Assembly (NCBI GenBank): GCA_947646735.1
Contig: CANTFK010000947.1
Coordinates: forward strand, 180,154 to 244,153
DNA length: 64,000 nt
Origin: Peronospora farinosa
Lineage: Eukaryota; Oomycota; Peronosporomycetes; Peronosporales; Peronosporaceae
Reading direction: 5' to 3'
Below the pieces are notes generated by a model. The model saw only the letters and a program-made list of their open reading frames with translations, did not search any database and was not told where the DNA came from. Position numbers and translations under genes: made by a program. This document shows, in pieces, positions 25,604 to 35,515 of the stretch (positions are counted from its first letter, which is position 1; every line of letters begins with the position of its first letter).

Positions 25604-28108
25604 ATGGAAGGTAAAAGTTCTATTGCTAACGCCGTCCCCATGGCTCAGACGGTAGCGGAGATTAGGAAAGCAAGTGGTGGGCAAGACGTCCCTGAGTTTA
25701 CTCCATCACCTCCAGCTAAGAAGAGAAAGCGACGTGACAAGATGCCACGGATTTGGCTTCGTTTAGAGCTTTTTGAGCTTGGCCTCTTGCCTTTACCGTC
25801 CAAATATATGGCTACGTTAACTTTAACGAACGTAAAGAATGTATTGGATTCGTTGCACAATAAATTACGGACTGGAAGAGAAGAGGAAGGACTGTGTGAA
25901 GATGATACTGTCATGCTGGATACGGAAGGATCATGTTTTACAGAGAGTGACAATTTCACTTCCATTACTTTTTCCGTCTGGAAAGAAGCAGTCGAGATGA
26001 TTTACCAATGGCGAGACGAGTACTATCAAGTCTTTTGGTTGCTATTGGTGCATTTTCATCGGATGATTTCTGTAAAGAATGAAGTTGTGGACGTAACTGT
26101 GCCATTGGATGTCGAACAGTGTCTTGAGAGAGAGGAAGTACCGGTATATAAGATTGCCATCTTCCTCTTTATTCAGACAGTAAAACCACACTCGTGGAGA
26201 ACAAAATATTCACTTGACATGTATAATGCCGTCTGGCACCGGGAACATGCCGAGAGTTTAGCTGCGGCGGCTGCTCTGGAAAGTGCGGGTGCTGTGGGTG
26301 CTGCTATAGTGCCAAAATCACCAATAATGACCGCTCTAGGGTCTCCGCTGATGAGGGGTAGTGCTAGTCCACCGCCGCCACAGTCACCACATACAATGGG
26401 CATGGCGAACCGCTCGACAGCAGACGCGTATTACCTGGCATTCGTACGCGAGGAGCTGGAAAATTTATTTGGACTGCTTTACCCATCGGTGGATCTCAAG
26501 GATGAATCGTTGACAGTTATCAGCGCAGATCAACTCGACCTATTGGGTTTTTTATTGTGTCCAGGTGATGTAAGTCTTGTGGACAAGAATGTCAAGCTGA
26601 GCTCGTGTTACCCGACTTGGGAACAATCCGATATTAGCAACACTATGACAGAGACTGACGATGCTCAGGAATTTGTGCCGCTTGTGGAGAACGGAGCCAA
26701 GGTTTGTCGGTTCTACAAGACCCATTTATCGCTAAACGAGAAAATGTACCCGCCGGTAGGGTTCTCTATAACTTCCTCAACTATAGCCCAGAACAGCCTC
26801 TCAGCGCTGTCACCTCCCGTCTTTTCGCTAAACGGTCACCTTGCTTCGTTCTTCGCAGCGTGCGTGCTATTTATTTTAGTGCTAACGAATGTGTGGCTTG
26901 TCCGTTTCCATTTCTTTTGTCCAGATGATTTTTCATTGGATGGTAGCTCAGACGTGCCCGTTCCAGAGGAGACAGCATGTCGTCCGACGATTTTATCCCA
27001 ACTTACAAAGGCAACCGTGATCAAGCGCGCAAACGAGCTCATGGTGTCCGACGACAGCGGCCAACGTCCGGATCTCACCATTTTCTCGTGTCAAGACTCG
27101 TACATCTACATCTTGGGGCCTGTTCGATATCCTTTTATTCACTTATTGCATGTGTTGCATTTATTTGTATAAGCGCTGGTAGTGCAGTACCAGTGCTTGT
27201 TTGTTTGCATACCTACAGTTATCCTTAACCTTGCTTGTTCGGATTATTACGAATGTGACAATTTTAGCTTGCAAGAACTGTCGTATCGTCCTGGCGCCAA
27301 ACACGGGAATATTGTCATTGGAGCGATGTGAAAACGTCCAGCTCACTTCACTCTCGGGTCTCATCCGCGTCAGGTATGGACGAATAACACTTGTTGTGCG
27401 ACGCCGACAAACTACGTTATTCCCTCCTCCCCGTCTGAGTACTTATTCCTACGTGTGAATCTCATGTTGCAGCAACTGTCTGGACACGCGACTCAATGTG
27501 TACACACTGTTACCCGTAATTGTCAGTGGTGAAAATGTCGGCCTGATTCTAGGACCGTACAACACCAAGTATGCCGGTTTGAAGCAGCAATTGCTCACGA
27601 TGCCATTTCTGTACAATGCTGAGTCAATGGGCTGTTGGAACAGTTTTCTGGACTTGGACAGTGATAAAGGTATAGCTGCCTTTTGTTTACTGTGTACTTT
27701 TGTATTCCACAGCATTTCATTCCAAAGCGTTTGTTACTGACTCGCTGCTGCTTCTGCTTTACAGATAACATGGCCGACACAGACAAGCCCCCGGTTTCAA
27801 TTCAAGTGCCCGAGACTTTCCGCGATGTGTGTGTACCGGTAAAACCGGGAACGGGAGCAGGTTCCGCCGAGCGTCCCTTTTCAATTCCTCCCGAGTACAT
27901 TGCTGCCGTGAAGAAACAATACGAAATGGTAGAGTCACTACGGCAGTTGGTGACCAGTGACGAGTTTGATTTGACAAAGAAACGGACGATGGAAGTGGTG
28001 ATTCAGCTCAAGTTTAAAGAGTGGCTATCGTCTACGAGCAATGTGCGACAGATTTTGGACTTGGTGCATCTGGACCGTGTGAATGAACCCGCCAGCAAAG
28101 AATGGTAG
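25604..28108 (+). CDS. TBCCD1: TBCC domain-containing protein 1
   Basis: Seen: MPRIWLRLELFELGLLPLPSKY near the N-terminus, then a C-terminal beta-helix TBCC domain (DSYIYILGPVR, then NVTILACKNC, LERCENVQLTSLSG, NCLDTRLNVYTLLP). Family role: a TBCC relative without GTPase-activating arginine function, linked to centrosome/basal-body and Golgi positioning. Introns: one near 26,865-26,924, a U12-type AT-AC intron at 27127-27250, then 27374-27472 and 27670-27764. Around 26,700 the protein-like frame changes by one base (from VENGAK to LSVLQDPF) with no convincing intron, so the gene may carry a frameshift or the sequence an error. The start at 25604 was chosen among in-frame ATGs; 25640 is an alternative. 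Confidence 0.78.
27127..27250 (+). other. U12-type AT-AC intron in TBCCD1
   Basis: The 5' splice site atatcctttt matches the minor-spliceosome consensus ATATCCTTT. tccttaac at 27222-27229 matches the U12 branch-site consensus TTCCTTAAC, and the 3' end is attattac. Removing it joins GPVR to NVTILACKNC in frame, whereas no GT-AG pair does. Confidence 0.82.
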
Positions 28109-28473
28109 CGTTCCATGGAGGAAGCAGAGAGAGACTAGAAAAATAACGCAAGCTTATACTGACTGACGACTATAGTCGAACAAGTCGAAGTGAGCTCCTG
28201 GTTTTGATTGGTTTTAAATAGCGTTAGCGAATCAAAAGCCGATAAAGCATATGCGGCACGTTCGTTTAGGTTTTGACCCACGGGCTAGAGGCTGGGCGAC
28301 TATTGCATCTTTATACACAATATCGAGGTCATCCCGCCTCGATCCATCTCGTCGCGCAGCCATCCATCTTTGCCCATTCCACGTCTTACGTAGCTCTTCA
28401 ATTATTCTCATTCTTGCATTTGCCATTTATTAAATTCATCGACAGTATCGAAACATCTCCATCTACTTGAAAC
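28109..28473. other. Promoter/leader region of METE
   Basis: 365 bp between TBCCD1 and METE. No gene seen. The initiator-like element described next lies near its 3' end. Confidence 0.5.
28406..28424 (+). promoter_or_regulatory. Oomycete Inr + flanking promoter region
   Basis: tctcattctt followed by gcatttgcc resembles the oomycete initiator (YCAYTYY) plus flanking promoter region (MAWTTTNC). It is 50-68 nt upstream of the METE ATG, a normal distance for a short leader. Confidence 0.5.
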
Positions 28474-30777
28474 ATGGTCGCTGTTGATAGTGCAACCCTT
28501 GGTTTCCCTCGTATGGGACCCAACCGTGAGCTTAAATTTGCTCTTGAACGATTCTGGCGTCACAAGATCAGTGAGGAAGAGCTCTATCAAGTCGCACATG
28601 CCGTGGAAGAAGCCAATTGGCACAAGCAAGTAGACGCTGGTGTAAACCGTGTGGGTGTCGGTCTCTTCTCACTCTATGACCATGTTCTGGACTGGACGTA
28701 CTACTTGGGTCTAGCTCCTGAGCGGTTTGCCACGGTTCCTACTGGTCTATCGCAATATTTTGCCATGGCTCGTGGTGTCGACGGTATTCCTGCCCTTGAC
28801 ATGACCAAGTGGTTTGACTCGAACTATCACTATGAAGTCCCGGAGCTGAATGCCAAGTCTACGCCTACGGCCAATTTCACCTCATACTTGAGCACTGTCA
28901 AGCGTGCTCATTCTACTATTGGCATTGATAAGGTCGTGCCTATTATTCTTGGACCTCTTACTTACTTGTCTCTAAGCAAGTATGACGGTACTACTCTTGA
29001 AGACCTTTTAGTTAAAGTACTGCCTCTTTACACGTCACTTTTAAACGAGCTTGCTGCTCTTGGTGTCACGGAAGTTCAAGTACACGAACCTTCACTGGTC
29101 GGTGCCAGTGCTGACAAACTTGCCAAGCACCTGACGACCGTGTACGGTTCTAAGGACCAGAAGGGTGCAATTCAGCACGAAACGATTGCTCTTAATTTGG
29201 CCACGTACTTTGAAGAGATCAACCATGAGGTGTACAAGTGGTTTGCCACGTCGCCTGTGTCTGCCATCTCTCTTGACTTTACACGTGGTGACAATCTATC
29301 GGTCCTGCAGAAATTCGGCTTTCCGGCTGGAAAGCGTCTAGGTGCCGGTCTTATTGATGGCCGCAGTGTGTGGAAGTTTAACCCCGACACGATTGTGTCT
29401 CAGGTGACTGAAATTAAGAAGGTGCTTGCTGCTACGGACAACACTTCGCTGACTATCCAGACAAGTTCTTCGCTACAGCACGTACCGTACACTGCGGAAT
29501 GTGAGAATGCACTCAATGATGGAGAGACAGACGGTTTGCTAGGTGTGCTGAGCTTTGCTTACGAAAAGCTGGGTGAACTTGAGGTTGTCAAGAAAATTGC
29601 TGAGATTGGTGAAGACTCTGCTAAGGCTGAGGTTGATGCTGCTAAGAAGGCGTGGTCGGTGTACTACGAGAAGAACCCTGCCAAGACTGCTGTGCAGTCG
29701 CGTCTTGCTGCTGTGACGGAGGCAGACTTCAAGCGTCCTTCCCCGTTTGCTGAGCGTCGTCCCTCACAGCTTAAAGGACTGCCTGTGCTTCCTACTACCA
29801 CCATTGGTTCGTTCCCTCAGACCCCTCAGATCCGTGCTCTGCGTCGCAAGCTTAAGGCCGGTGAAATTTCGCTGGACCACTACCGTGGTAAGATCGACGA
29901 ACAGATTGCGTACAACATTGGTATCCAGGAAGCTCTTGGCCTGGACATCCTGGTTCACGGTGAACCGGAACGTACCGACATGGTCGAGTACTTTGCTGAG
30001 AAGTTGAATGGTTTTGCTTTCACGCAGAACGGCTGGGTGCAGAGCTACGGCTCGCGTTGTGTTCGTCCTCCAATCATCTTTGCTGACCTGGAGCGCCCTG
30101 TCGACATGACGGTGCGTGAGTTCGTCGTTGCGCAGTCATTCACTACCAAGCCGGTCAAGGGTATGCTTACGGGTCCTGTGACTATCCTGAACTGGTCGTT
30201 CCCCCGCAAAGACATTAGCCGCAAAGACCAGGCTTTCCAGCTTGCCCTGTGCCTGCGCGACGAAGTTGCTGACCTTGAAGCTGCCAAGTGCGTGGTCATC
30301 CAGGTGGACGAGCCTGCTCTTCGTGAGGGTATGCCGCTGAAGCCTGCTAAGAAGGACGAGTACTTGAACTGGGCTGTGGACGCCTTCCGTTTGTCGACTG
30401 CTGTTGCCAAGAACGAGACTTCCATTCACACGCACATGTGCTACTGCGAGTTTGCAGACTGTATGCACGCCATTGACGCTATCGACGCTGACGTGAACTC
30501 GATCGAGAATGCTCGTTCGGATGACGAGACTATCCGTGAATTCAAGTCTATTGGCTACAAGCGTGATCTTGGTCCTGGCACGTATGACATCCACTCGCCT
30601 GTGGTGCCGCCTAAGGAAGAGATAGTCAAGAAGCTCAAGAGTTTCTTGAACCTCTTGTCTGCCGAGAATGTCGTGGTGAACCCGGACTGTGGTCTGAAGA
30701 CGCGCAAGTGGCCTGAGACCATTGCTGCTTTACGCAACATGGTAGATGCTACCCTCGAGGTCCGTGCTACCTTGTAA
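28474..30777 (+). CDS. METE: Cobalamin-independent methionine synthase
   Basis: 767 residues, intronless, full family length. Seen: N-terminal GFPRMGPNRELKFALERFW, the linker before VLPTTTIGSFPQT that starts the catalytic barrel, and the zinc ligands in HTHMCYCEF (about residue 651) and NPDCGLKTR (about 735). Reaction: transfer of a methyl group from 5-methyltetrahydropteroyl-polyglutamate to homocysteine, the last step of methionine synthesis in the cytosol. Codon use is strongly biased to C/T-ending synonyms (GGT, CTT, GCT, AAG), which suggests high expression. It depends on polyglutamylated folate, the product of the FPGS gene at 59.6 kb. Confidence 0.97.
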   Translation: MVAVDSATLGFPRMGPNRELKFALERFWRHKISEEELYQVAHAVEEANWHKQVDAGVNRVGVGLFSLYDHVLDWTYYLGLAPERFATVPTGLSQYFAMARGVDGIPALDMTKWFDSNYHYEVPELNAKSTPTANFTSYLSTVKRAHSTIGIDKVVPIILGPLTYLSLSKYDGTTLEDLLVKVLPLYTSLLNELAALGVTEVQVHEPSLVGASADKLAKHLTTVYGSKDQKGAIQHETIALNLATYFEEINHEVYKWFATSPVSAISLDFTRGDNLSVLQKFGFPAGKRLGAGLIDGRSVWKFNPDTIVSQVTEIKKVLAATDNTSLTIQTSSSLQHVPYTAECENALNDGETDGLLGVLSFAYEKLGELEVVKKIAEIGEDSAKAEVDAAKKAWSVYYEKNPAKTAVQSRLAAVTEADFKRPSPFAERRPSQLKGLPVLPTTTIGSFPQTPQIRALRRKLKAGEISLDHYRGKIDEQIAYNIGIQEALGLDILVHGEPERTDMVEYFAEKLNGFAFTQNGWVQSYGSRCVRPPIIFADLERPVDMTVREFVVAQSFTTKPVKGMLTGPVTILNWSFPRKDISRKDQAFQLALCLRDEVADLEAAKCVVIQVDEPALREGMPLKPAKKDEYLNWAVDAFRLSTAVAKNETSIHTHMCYCEFADCMHAIDAIDADVNSIENARSDDETIREFKSIGYKRDLGPGTYDIHSPVVPPKEEIVKKLKSFLNLLSAENVVVNPDCGLKTRKWPETIAALRNMVDATLEVRATL

Positions 30778-31302
30778 GCTCAATGGGTTGGTTCCATTTC
30801 CCTTGAAAAGACGAAAACGCTCCCCGAGAATTTTATCAACGTTTGTGCGTCAAGTTTATGAGGTAAAACTCAGGAACTTCGCTCACTTGACATGTCCTGA
30901 GCACATGGCCAAAGTGCCGAGACCTTAATTAGCAGGATGTCTCGCCACCTTGGATGATTTGAAAAATAAATGGTGTGGTTTTCACAGTAACATCTTCTTC
31001 GTGTTCGTTTCTCCTTTGAATATGTCGTGATGAAAGTGCTGATAGATAAAAGCGGGGATGTAAATTGGTTCTCGCTAGTGCATTAACAAAGTTATACATG
31101 CAAATGTCAGTCAACGTGACGAACCACAGCGATTCTTCCCTCCTGCCAGCCTCAAATAGTCAGTACTTTGTTATGACTCAATTTTATCCTTTAATAATCT
31201 ATTTGGGTCACACAGAATACGATGCAGTACACAATTTTTTTTTAAAAATGGGTCATTTTATCCCTAATTCTACCCATAATCCAAATTTGCGATCGTCGGG
31301 TA
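30778..31302. other. Noncoding interval
   Basis: 3' flank of METE and 5' flank of GDT1; only short chance ORFs. Confidence 0.5.
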
Positions 31303-32518
31303 ATGCGACCACGTCTCTTCCCTTCGCTTGTGGCGTTCTCGCTATTGACCGCCCTCGTGGTCTCCCAACCCGACAATAATGATAACAAAATCACGCCTGA
31401 TCCTGCTGACGCCTTGTCCGCCAATACTGCGGCTTTTCAACGTGCAGACCCCGACCATAACGGCATTGTGGATCCAACTGAATTTGCGACCTTTACGTCG
31501 TCTCTTAAGCAAGCAATTGACCCAATTCTGGGCCCATTATCGACTGAAACAGCCACGAATTCGATCAACAGTGGCAGTGCACGGACCAAGTTACGAACAG
31601 GTGGTCCACACAAGTTCTGGTCAGGCTTTGGGAGCGGCATGTTGACCATTTGGGCGACGGAAATTGGGGACAAGACGTTCTTTATTGCAGCAATTTTGAG
31701 CATGAGGAAGGACCGTATTATCGTGTTTGCAGGAGCAATTGGTGCCTTGATTGTGATGACGGTATTATCAGTGATTATGGGCGTAGTGGCGACTAAATTC
31801 CTACCACCAAGTGTGACACACTACCTCGGTGGCGTGTTGGTACGTAGATCATTAAAAGGAAAAGAGTGAGTGATGAGGATGAAGATTTGTACTGATTGTG
31901 TGTGCTTTAGTTTGTGGTGTTTGGGGTCAAGATGTTGTACGATGCACGAGAGATGAACGCGGTGTAAGCAGATGAAAACGAATGTGGACGGAGATATACG
32001 TGACGACTCATGTTGTATCTATGTGCTGGATGTGCTAGGGGTCCATCGGATGAGTTGACGGAAGTGGAGGAAGAACTTATGGGGAAGAAGGACGAAGACG
32101 CCATCCAGGTCGAGTACGGACACAGTTCATTGTTTTTCTTGTGGTCGGATCAAGTGTGCTGACGTAGAGACTACTTTTGGTCATTGATTGCAGACAAGTG
32201 GAGGAAGGGATGCTCAAGACAGAGCCTATGACGGACGGTATGATGCAGGTGTTCTCACAGACGTTTTTCATGACGTTCCTGGCGGAATGGGGCGATCGCT
32301 CACAAATTGCGACGGTGACGCTGTCAGCTACCAAAGACGCGTTCGGTGTCACGCTCGGCGCGATCCTCGGTCACTCGATGTGCACGGGCATTGCTGTCGT
32401 GGGCGGCAAGTTCCTGGCCACGCGCATCTCAGAACGGACTGTGACACTTGTAGGTGGCGTCATTTTTGTGCTATTTGCACTGCACTCGTTCGTGACAGGA
32501 CCCAGTGTGTCGGAGTAG
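31303..32518 (+). CDS. GDT1: GDT1/TMEM165-family cation transporter with an EF-hand
   Basis: Four exons (31303-31839, 31911-31963, 32039-32113, 32194-32518) with GT-AG introns and consistent phases. Seen: signal peptide (PSLVAFSLLTALVVS), a luminal region with a canonical EF-hand loop DPDHNGIVDPTE, then two hydrophobic halves each holding the UPF0016 motif E-x-G-D-(K/R)-(T/S): EIGDKT and EWGDRS. Six to seven membrane helices. Known for the family: Golgi or chloroplast Ca2+/Mn2+ (H+-coupled) transport supporting glycosylation. The C-terminus ends shortly after the last helix. The EF-hand before the transport domain is unusual for this family and may be a Ca2+ sensor. Confidence 0.88.
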
Positions 32519-33284
32519 GCTGCGGAAGATGGCATCAAGGCAACAACAATCAATATAGATAAGTCGATGCGCAGCTCGGGCGCGTGCTTTGCTTCAATCG
32601 CTCTTCACGTTTCTGTTTTGCTGTGTTGTTTTAGTTTGCATGGCCTCGGACGCAGATTGCTCTTCCACATTCGTCCGCATAAACCAAAGTGAAAACTCGA
32701 GGCGCGACCTTGTCTAGCTTTCGAAAAAGTGTCTGAAATGGTTCAGGCTTCGACTGGTGTTCCTTGATACGCCTTAGCGCAGTACATTTGAGACCTTCCA
32801 ACTGATTCGGAGCTTCTATTCCGACAAAAGAATTTCTTGTGTCTATCGCAGTTCAAACCAAGCTATCAGTAGCCACTCGGACGAGAGTGATAACAGCTCG
32901 AGGAGCGCATCCACTGTAAAAATCAGCATCAGAGTCTACGGTTGTTTACGTGGCAAAGGATCGGCGGCGTTCAAAGTGTTCAAGGGCCATTGAGCCGCAA
33001 ATTGTAATGGGCCCTACCTGAAGTTAAATGTGCAATTAACAACATGATTTGGCTGCAACGAACTTGCTAAAGGCAAGTTTTGTGTGCGTGATTTCTACAA
33101 TGACCTCCACGGCAGTGTGCTGATCAATATAGCTGGCAATTATTGTGCAGAACGAAGCCACAATAAGTACTTCAAGCTCTCGAGGCATATTCCTGGTTGT
33201 TTGACGTCTCTTTTCAATAGCGTCCCAACTGCGTCTTTCTAAGTCAAAAGAACGGCGTGAAAAACCAAACGACTGATCGCTGTT
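32519..33284. other. Interval with no intact gene
   Basis: Between GDT1 and the LINE remnant. The minus strand has short protein-like stretches that may be eroded 3' sequence of the LINE. No poly(A) tract marks an element end. Confidence 0.35.
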
Positions 33285-33726
33285 CTAAATCGGTGAACGG
33301 AAGTGGTCGCACATGTACCTACGCGGTGTTGCCAGAGGCATTGTGATGATGACGGCCAATGCGACCTCCCATATCGACCTCCAGGATGTGGCGAATTGAT
33401 CTATGTCTTCTGGGTACCGAGGTAACAGCTTTGCTGTGACTTGCGGCGAGATGCGTGGTACGCTACAGTTTGCGCAGTGCTCGAGCCAACCCAGTAGGTG
33501 GGTAGGCTGTTGAGATGTACTCTCCCAATGACTGATAAGCCAGGCCCAGATTGCCTGAGCACGGGGACATCCCCACAAGAGATGCTCTGGGTCTCCTTTT
33601 GGCCTATACATTCCAGGTACGTGCAAGGTCCGTCCGAGGGCCGGTTTTGGTACCAAAAGTTTAGCTTTCCGGTAGCGTGTCGATATCGTGTCCATAGCTG
33701 GTATTCCGTTACCGCATGGCCGTGAT
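33285..33726 (-). mobile_element. LINE 3' part (split by chromovirus)
   Basis: Minus-strand frame with the C-terminal zinc-knuckle-like segment found after LINE reverse transcriptases (GDPEHLLWGCPRAQAIWAWL). It is the continuation of the frame at 41846-42829 across the chromovirus insertion: removing the element and one GTGAT copy restores continuous LINE-type sequence (W-RY-HATGKLNFW). A separate older frameshift lies near 33,615, so the LINE was already inactive. Confidence 0.6.
33722..33726. repeat. Target-site duplication GTGAT, left copy
   Basis: Identical to 41846-41850; flanks the chromovirus directly. Confidence 0.92.
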
Positions 33727-34367
33727 TGTAACGGGGTTACACGACGGTTGTAACGTCTTTCCGAGAGTTTACGCTTAAACTCTCCTTTGTATTGCATATA
33801 ATGCATTATTATACTTTTCGTTAGAGAGGTATTAAGTATGAGCGTTATAATACGGTATTCGGTAATACCGTATCTTATCGATTGGGATTCGATAAATCAC
33901 TAACGCTGTATTAAGTACATCATACACAGATGTTTAGACGATACGTCGTCCAATAGCAAAGTCTGCATATAATAATTACTATAATAGTAATTAATCTAGT
34001 GTAGTGTACTTAAAGTAGGACTATTCATAATATCTTAAAGCATAAATAAAATCAGTTCTCCTTTTGAGTTTAAGATCGCAAGTCGTTCTGACTTGTTCTC
34101 TTGTGCACTTCGTGCGTTGGTTCTCTGAAACCCTAAGCTTCTAGCTTGTTCTTGCACTCTGTGCGTTGGTTCTCTGAACCTTAAGCATATTGCTTGATTG
34201 ATTAAAAGTCTCTTTCCTAGTTCCTTAGAACAGGGTGACTTTAAGTCGTTTAATTAGTTCCTCAGAACTAAGTGGCTTTTAGCCTTCACTCTATTTAGTT
34301 CTCTAGAACTAAGAGGCTTCCAGCCGAAAGTCTTCCTCTGGCTAAAGAGCTGTGTAGCTCCGCTACA
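33727..34367 (+). repeat. 5' LTR
   Basis: 641 bp, starts tgtaacgggg and ends ccgctaca. Contains short internal repeats of ttctctgaa / cttgttc type in its 3' third. It supplies the promoter for the element. Confidence 0.95.
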
Positions 34368-34386
34368 CTTGGTAGCACTTGTAGTC
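34368..34386 (+). other. Primer-binding-site position
   Basis: The sequence immediately after the LTR, cttggtagcacttgtagtc, is closely matched by the sequence after the likely LTR of the second element (63134 onwards). The tRNA primer is not identified. Confidence 0.45.
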
Positions 34387-34427
34387 AATCCTACACCTGA
34401 GTCTTTAAAGACTGACCCTCTGTGAGA

Positions 34428-35429
34428 ATGGAGAATCAAAATCACCTCTCTGAGACACAGCGACTCGCCTTAGATAAACTATCGGCGTTCGTCGGGCCCG
34501 ATCAAATCGAGGCCCTTTTGGCCCAAGGACCCGAGGTTCTAAATGCTCGTCTTGAGGCCTTTATGCGTTATGAGGCAACGCTCCTCGGGCAGGTCCATGA
34601 CCAGGCAGCGTCAGCCGCGCCTATACAGTACATTCCGGTACTTGTGACCGATGCAGAGCCAAAGGCTCGTCCACTTGTTTTAAATGTAAAGACCTTCGAG
34701 GGGAGGGAGGGAGAGAACCTTCTCCTCTGGATCCGAGAAGTTGAAATGGCAATGGATGCCGCCATGCTTGCATCCGATAAGCAACGAGTTGGCTTGGCCA
34801 TTTCTAAGCTCGGTGGAAGAGCTAGAGAGTGGGCTCTAACGAGCGGTGTCTCTGTAAATGCTGCATTTCCCACATGGGAGATGCTTAAAAAGCAATTAAC
34901 TTGTGTGTTTGCACCGCCTAATCAGGCTTATCGTGTGCGCTCACGCTTCCTAGCTACCCGACAGGGTAAGAAGGAATTGTCGGACTATGTCCAAGAGTTG
35001 AGAACTCTCATTGCTGCTATGCAGCAAGACCCACTGGCAGAGGAAGTCCGAGTAACCATTTTTATGGAGGGACTTCGCACTGGGGTCGCCAGGACGGAAG
35101 TTTTCCGTGTCCAGCCTTCAACTTTTGAGGAGGCAGTAAGCATAGCATTTAACGCTGAATTCAATTTTAAATCTGCTCGATATGGTCTGCCCTGGTATCA
35201 ATCAAATACCTCTAATAGGGCGGAACCCATGGACCTCAGCCATGCTGAAGAAGCTGAGCTTCAAGCTGCTGAGCAGCAAGGTAGCATCCGTAGATGTTAC
35301 ATGTGCGGAAGCACTAGGCATCTCCGCCCTAACTGTCCGTTGCGAAAGCAACGTTCAAATCGGCAAAGCCGAAGCCCTGCTCCTAGCCAAAAGGCGAGCA
35401 CCGCAGGGGAAAATGTCGACTCCCAGTAG
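34428..35429 (+). CDS. gag polyprotein
   Basis: 334 residues. Seen: a retrotransposon gag core ([31 protein letters not shown]) and a CCHC zinc knuckle [14 protein letters not shown] at about residue 291. Forms the particle and binds element RNA. The ATG at 34428 follows the leader; the frame ends at 35429 and overlaps the open pol frame by about 40 nt. Confidence 0.9.
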   Translation: MENQNHLSETQRLALDKLSAFVGPDQIEALLAQGPEVLNARLEAFMRYEATLLGQVHDQAASAAPIQYIPVLVTDAEPKARPLVLNVKTFEGREGENLLLWIREVEMAMDAAMLASDKQRVGLAISKLGGRAREWALTSGVSVNAAFPTWEMLKKQLTCVFAPPNQAYRVRSRFLATRQGKKELSDYVQELRTLIAAMQQDPLAEEVRVTIFMEGLRTGVARTEVFRVQPSTFEEAVSIAFNAEFNFKSARYGLPWYQSNTSNRAEPMDLSHAEEAELQAAEQQGSIRRCYMCGSTRHLRPNCPLRKQRSNRQSRSPAPSQKASTAGENVDSQ

Positions 35430-35515
35430 GCGCGGGGCGCCCTACTGGGAAAGAACTAAGTTCTGTTGAATCTTTAGGAGGTAAAGGTAAACAGGGCTTA
35501 GCCCCAGGTGGTTCT

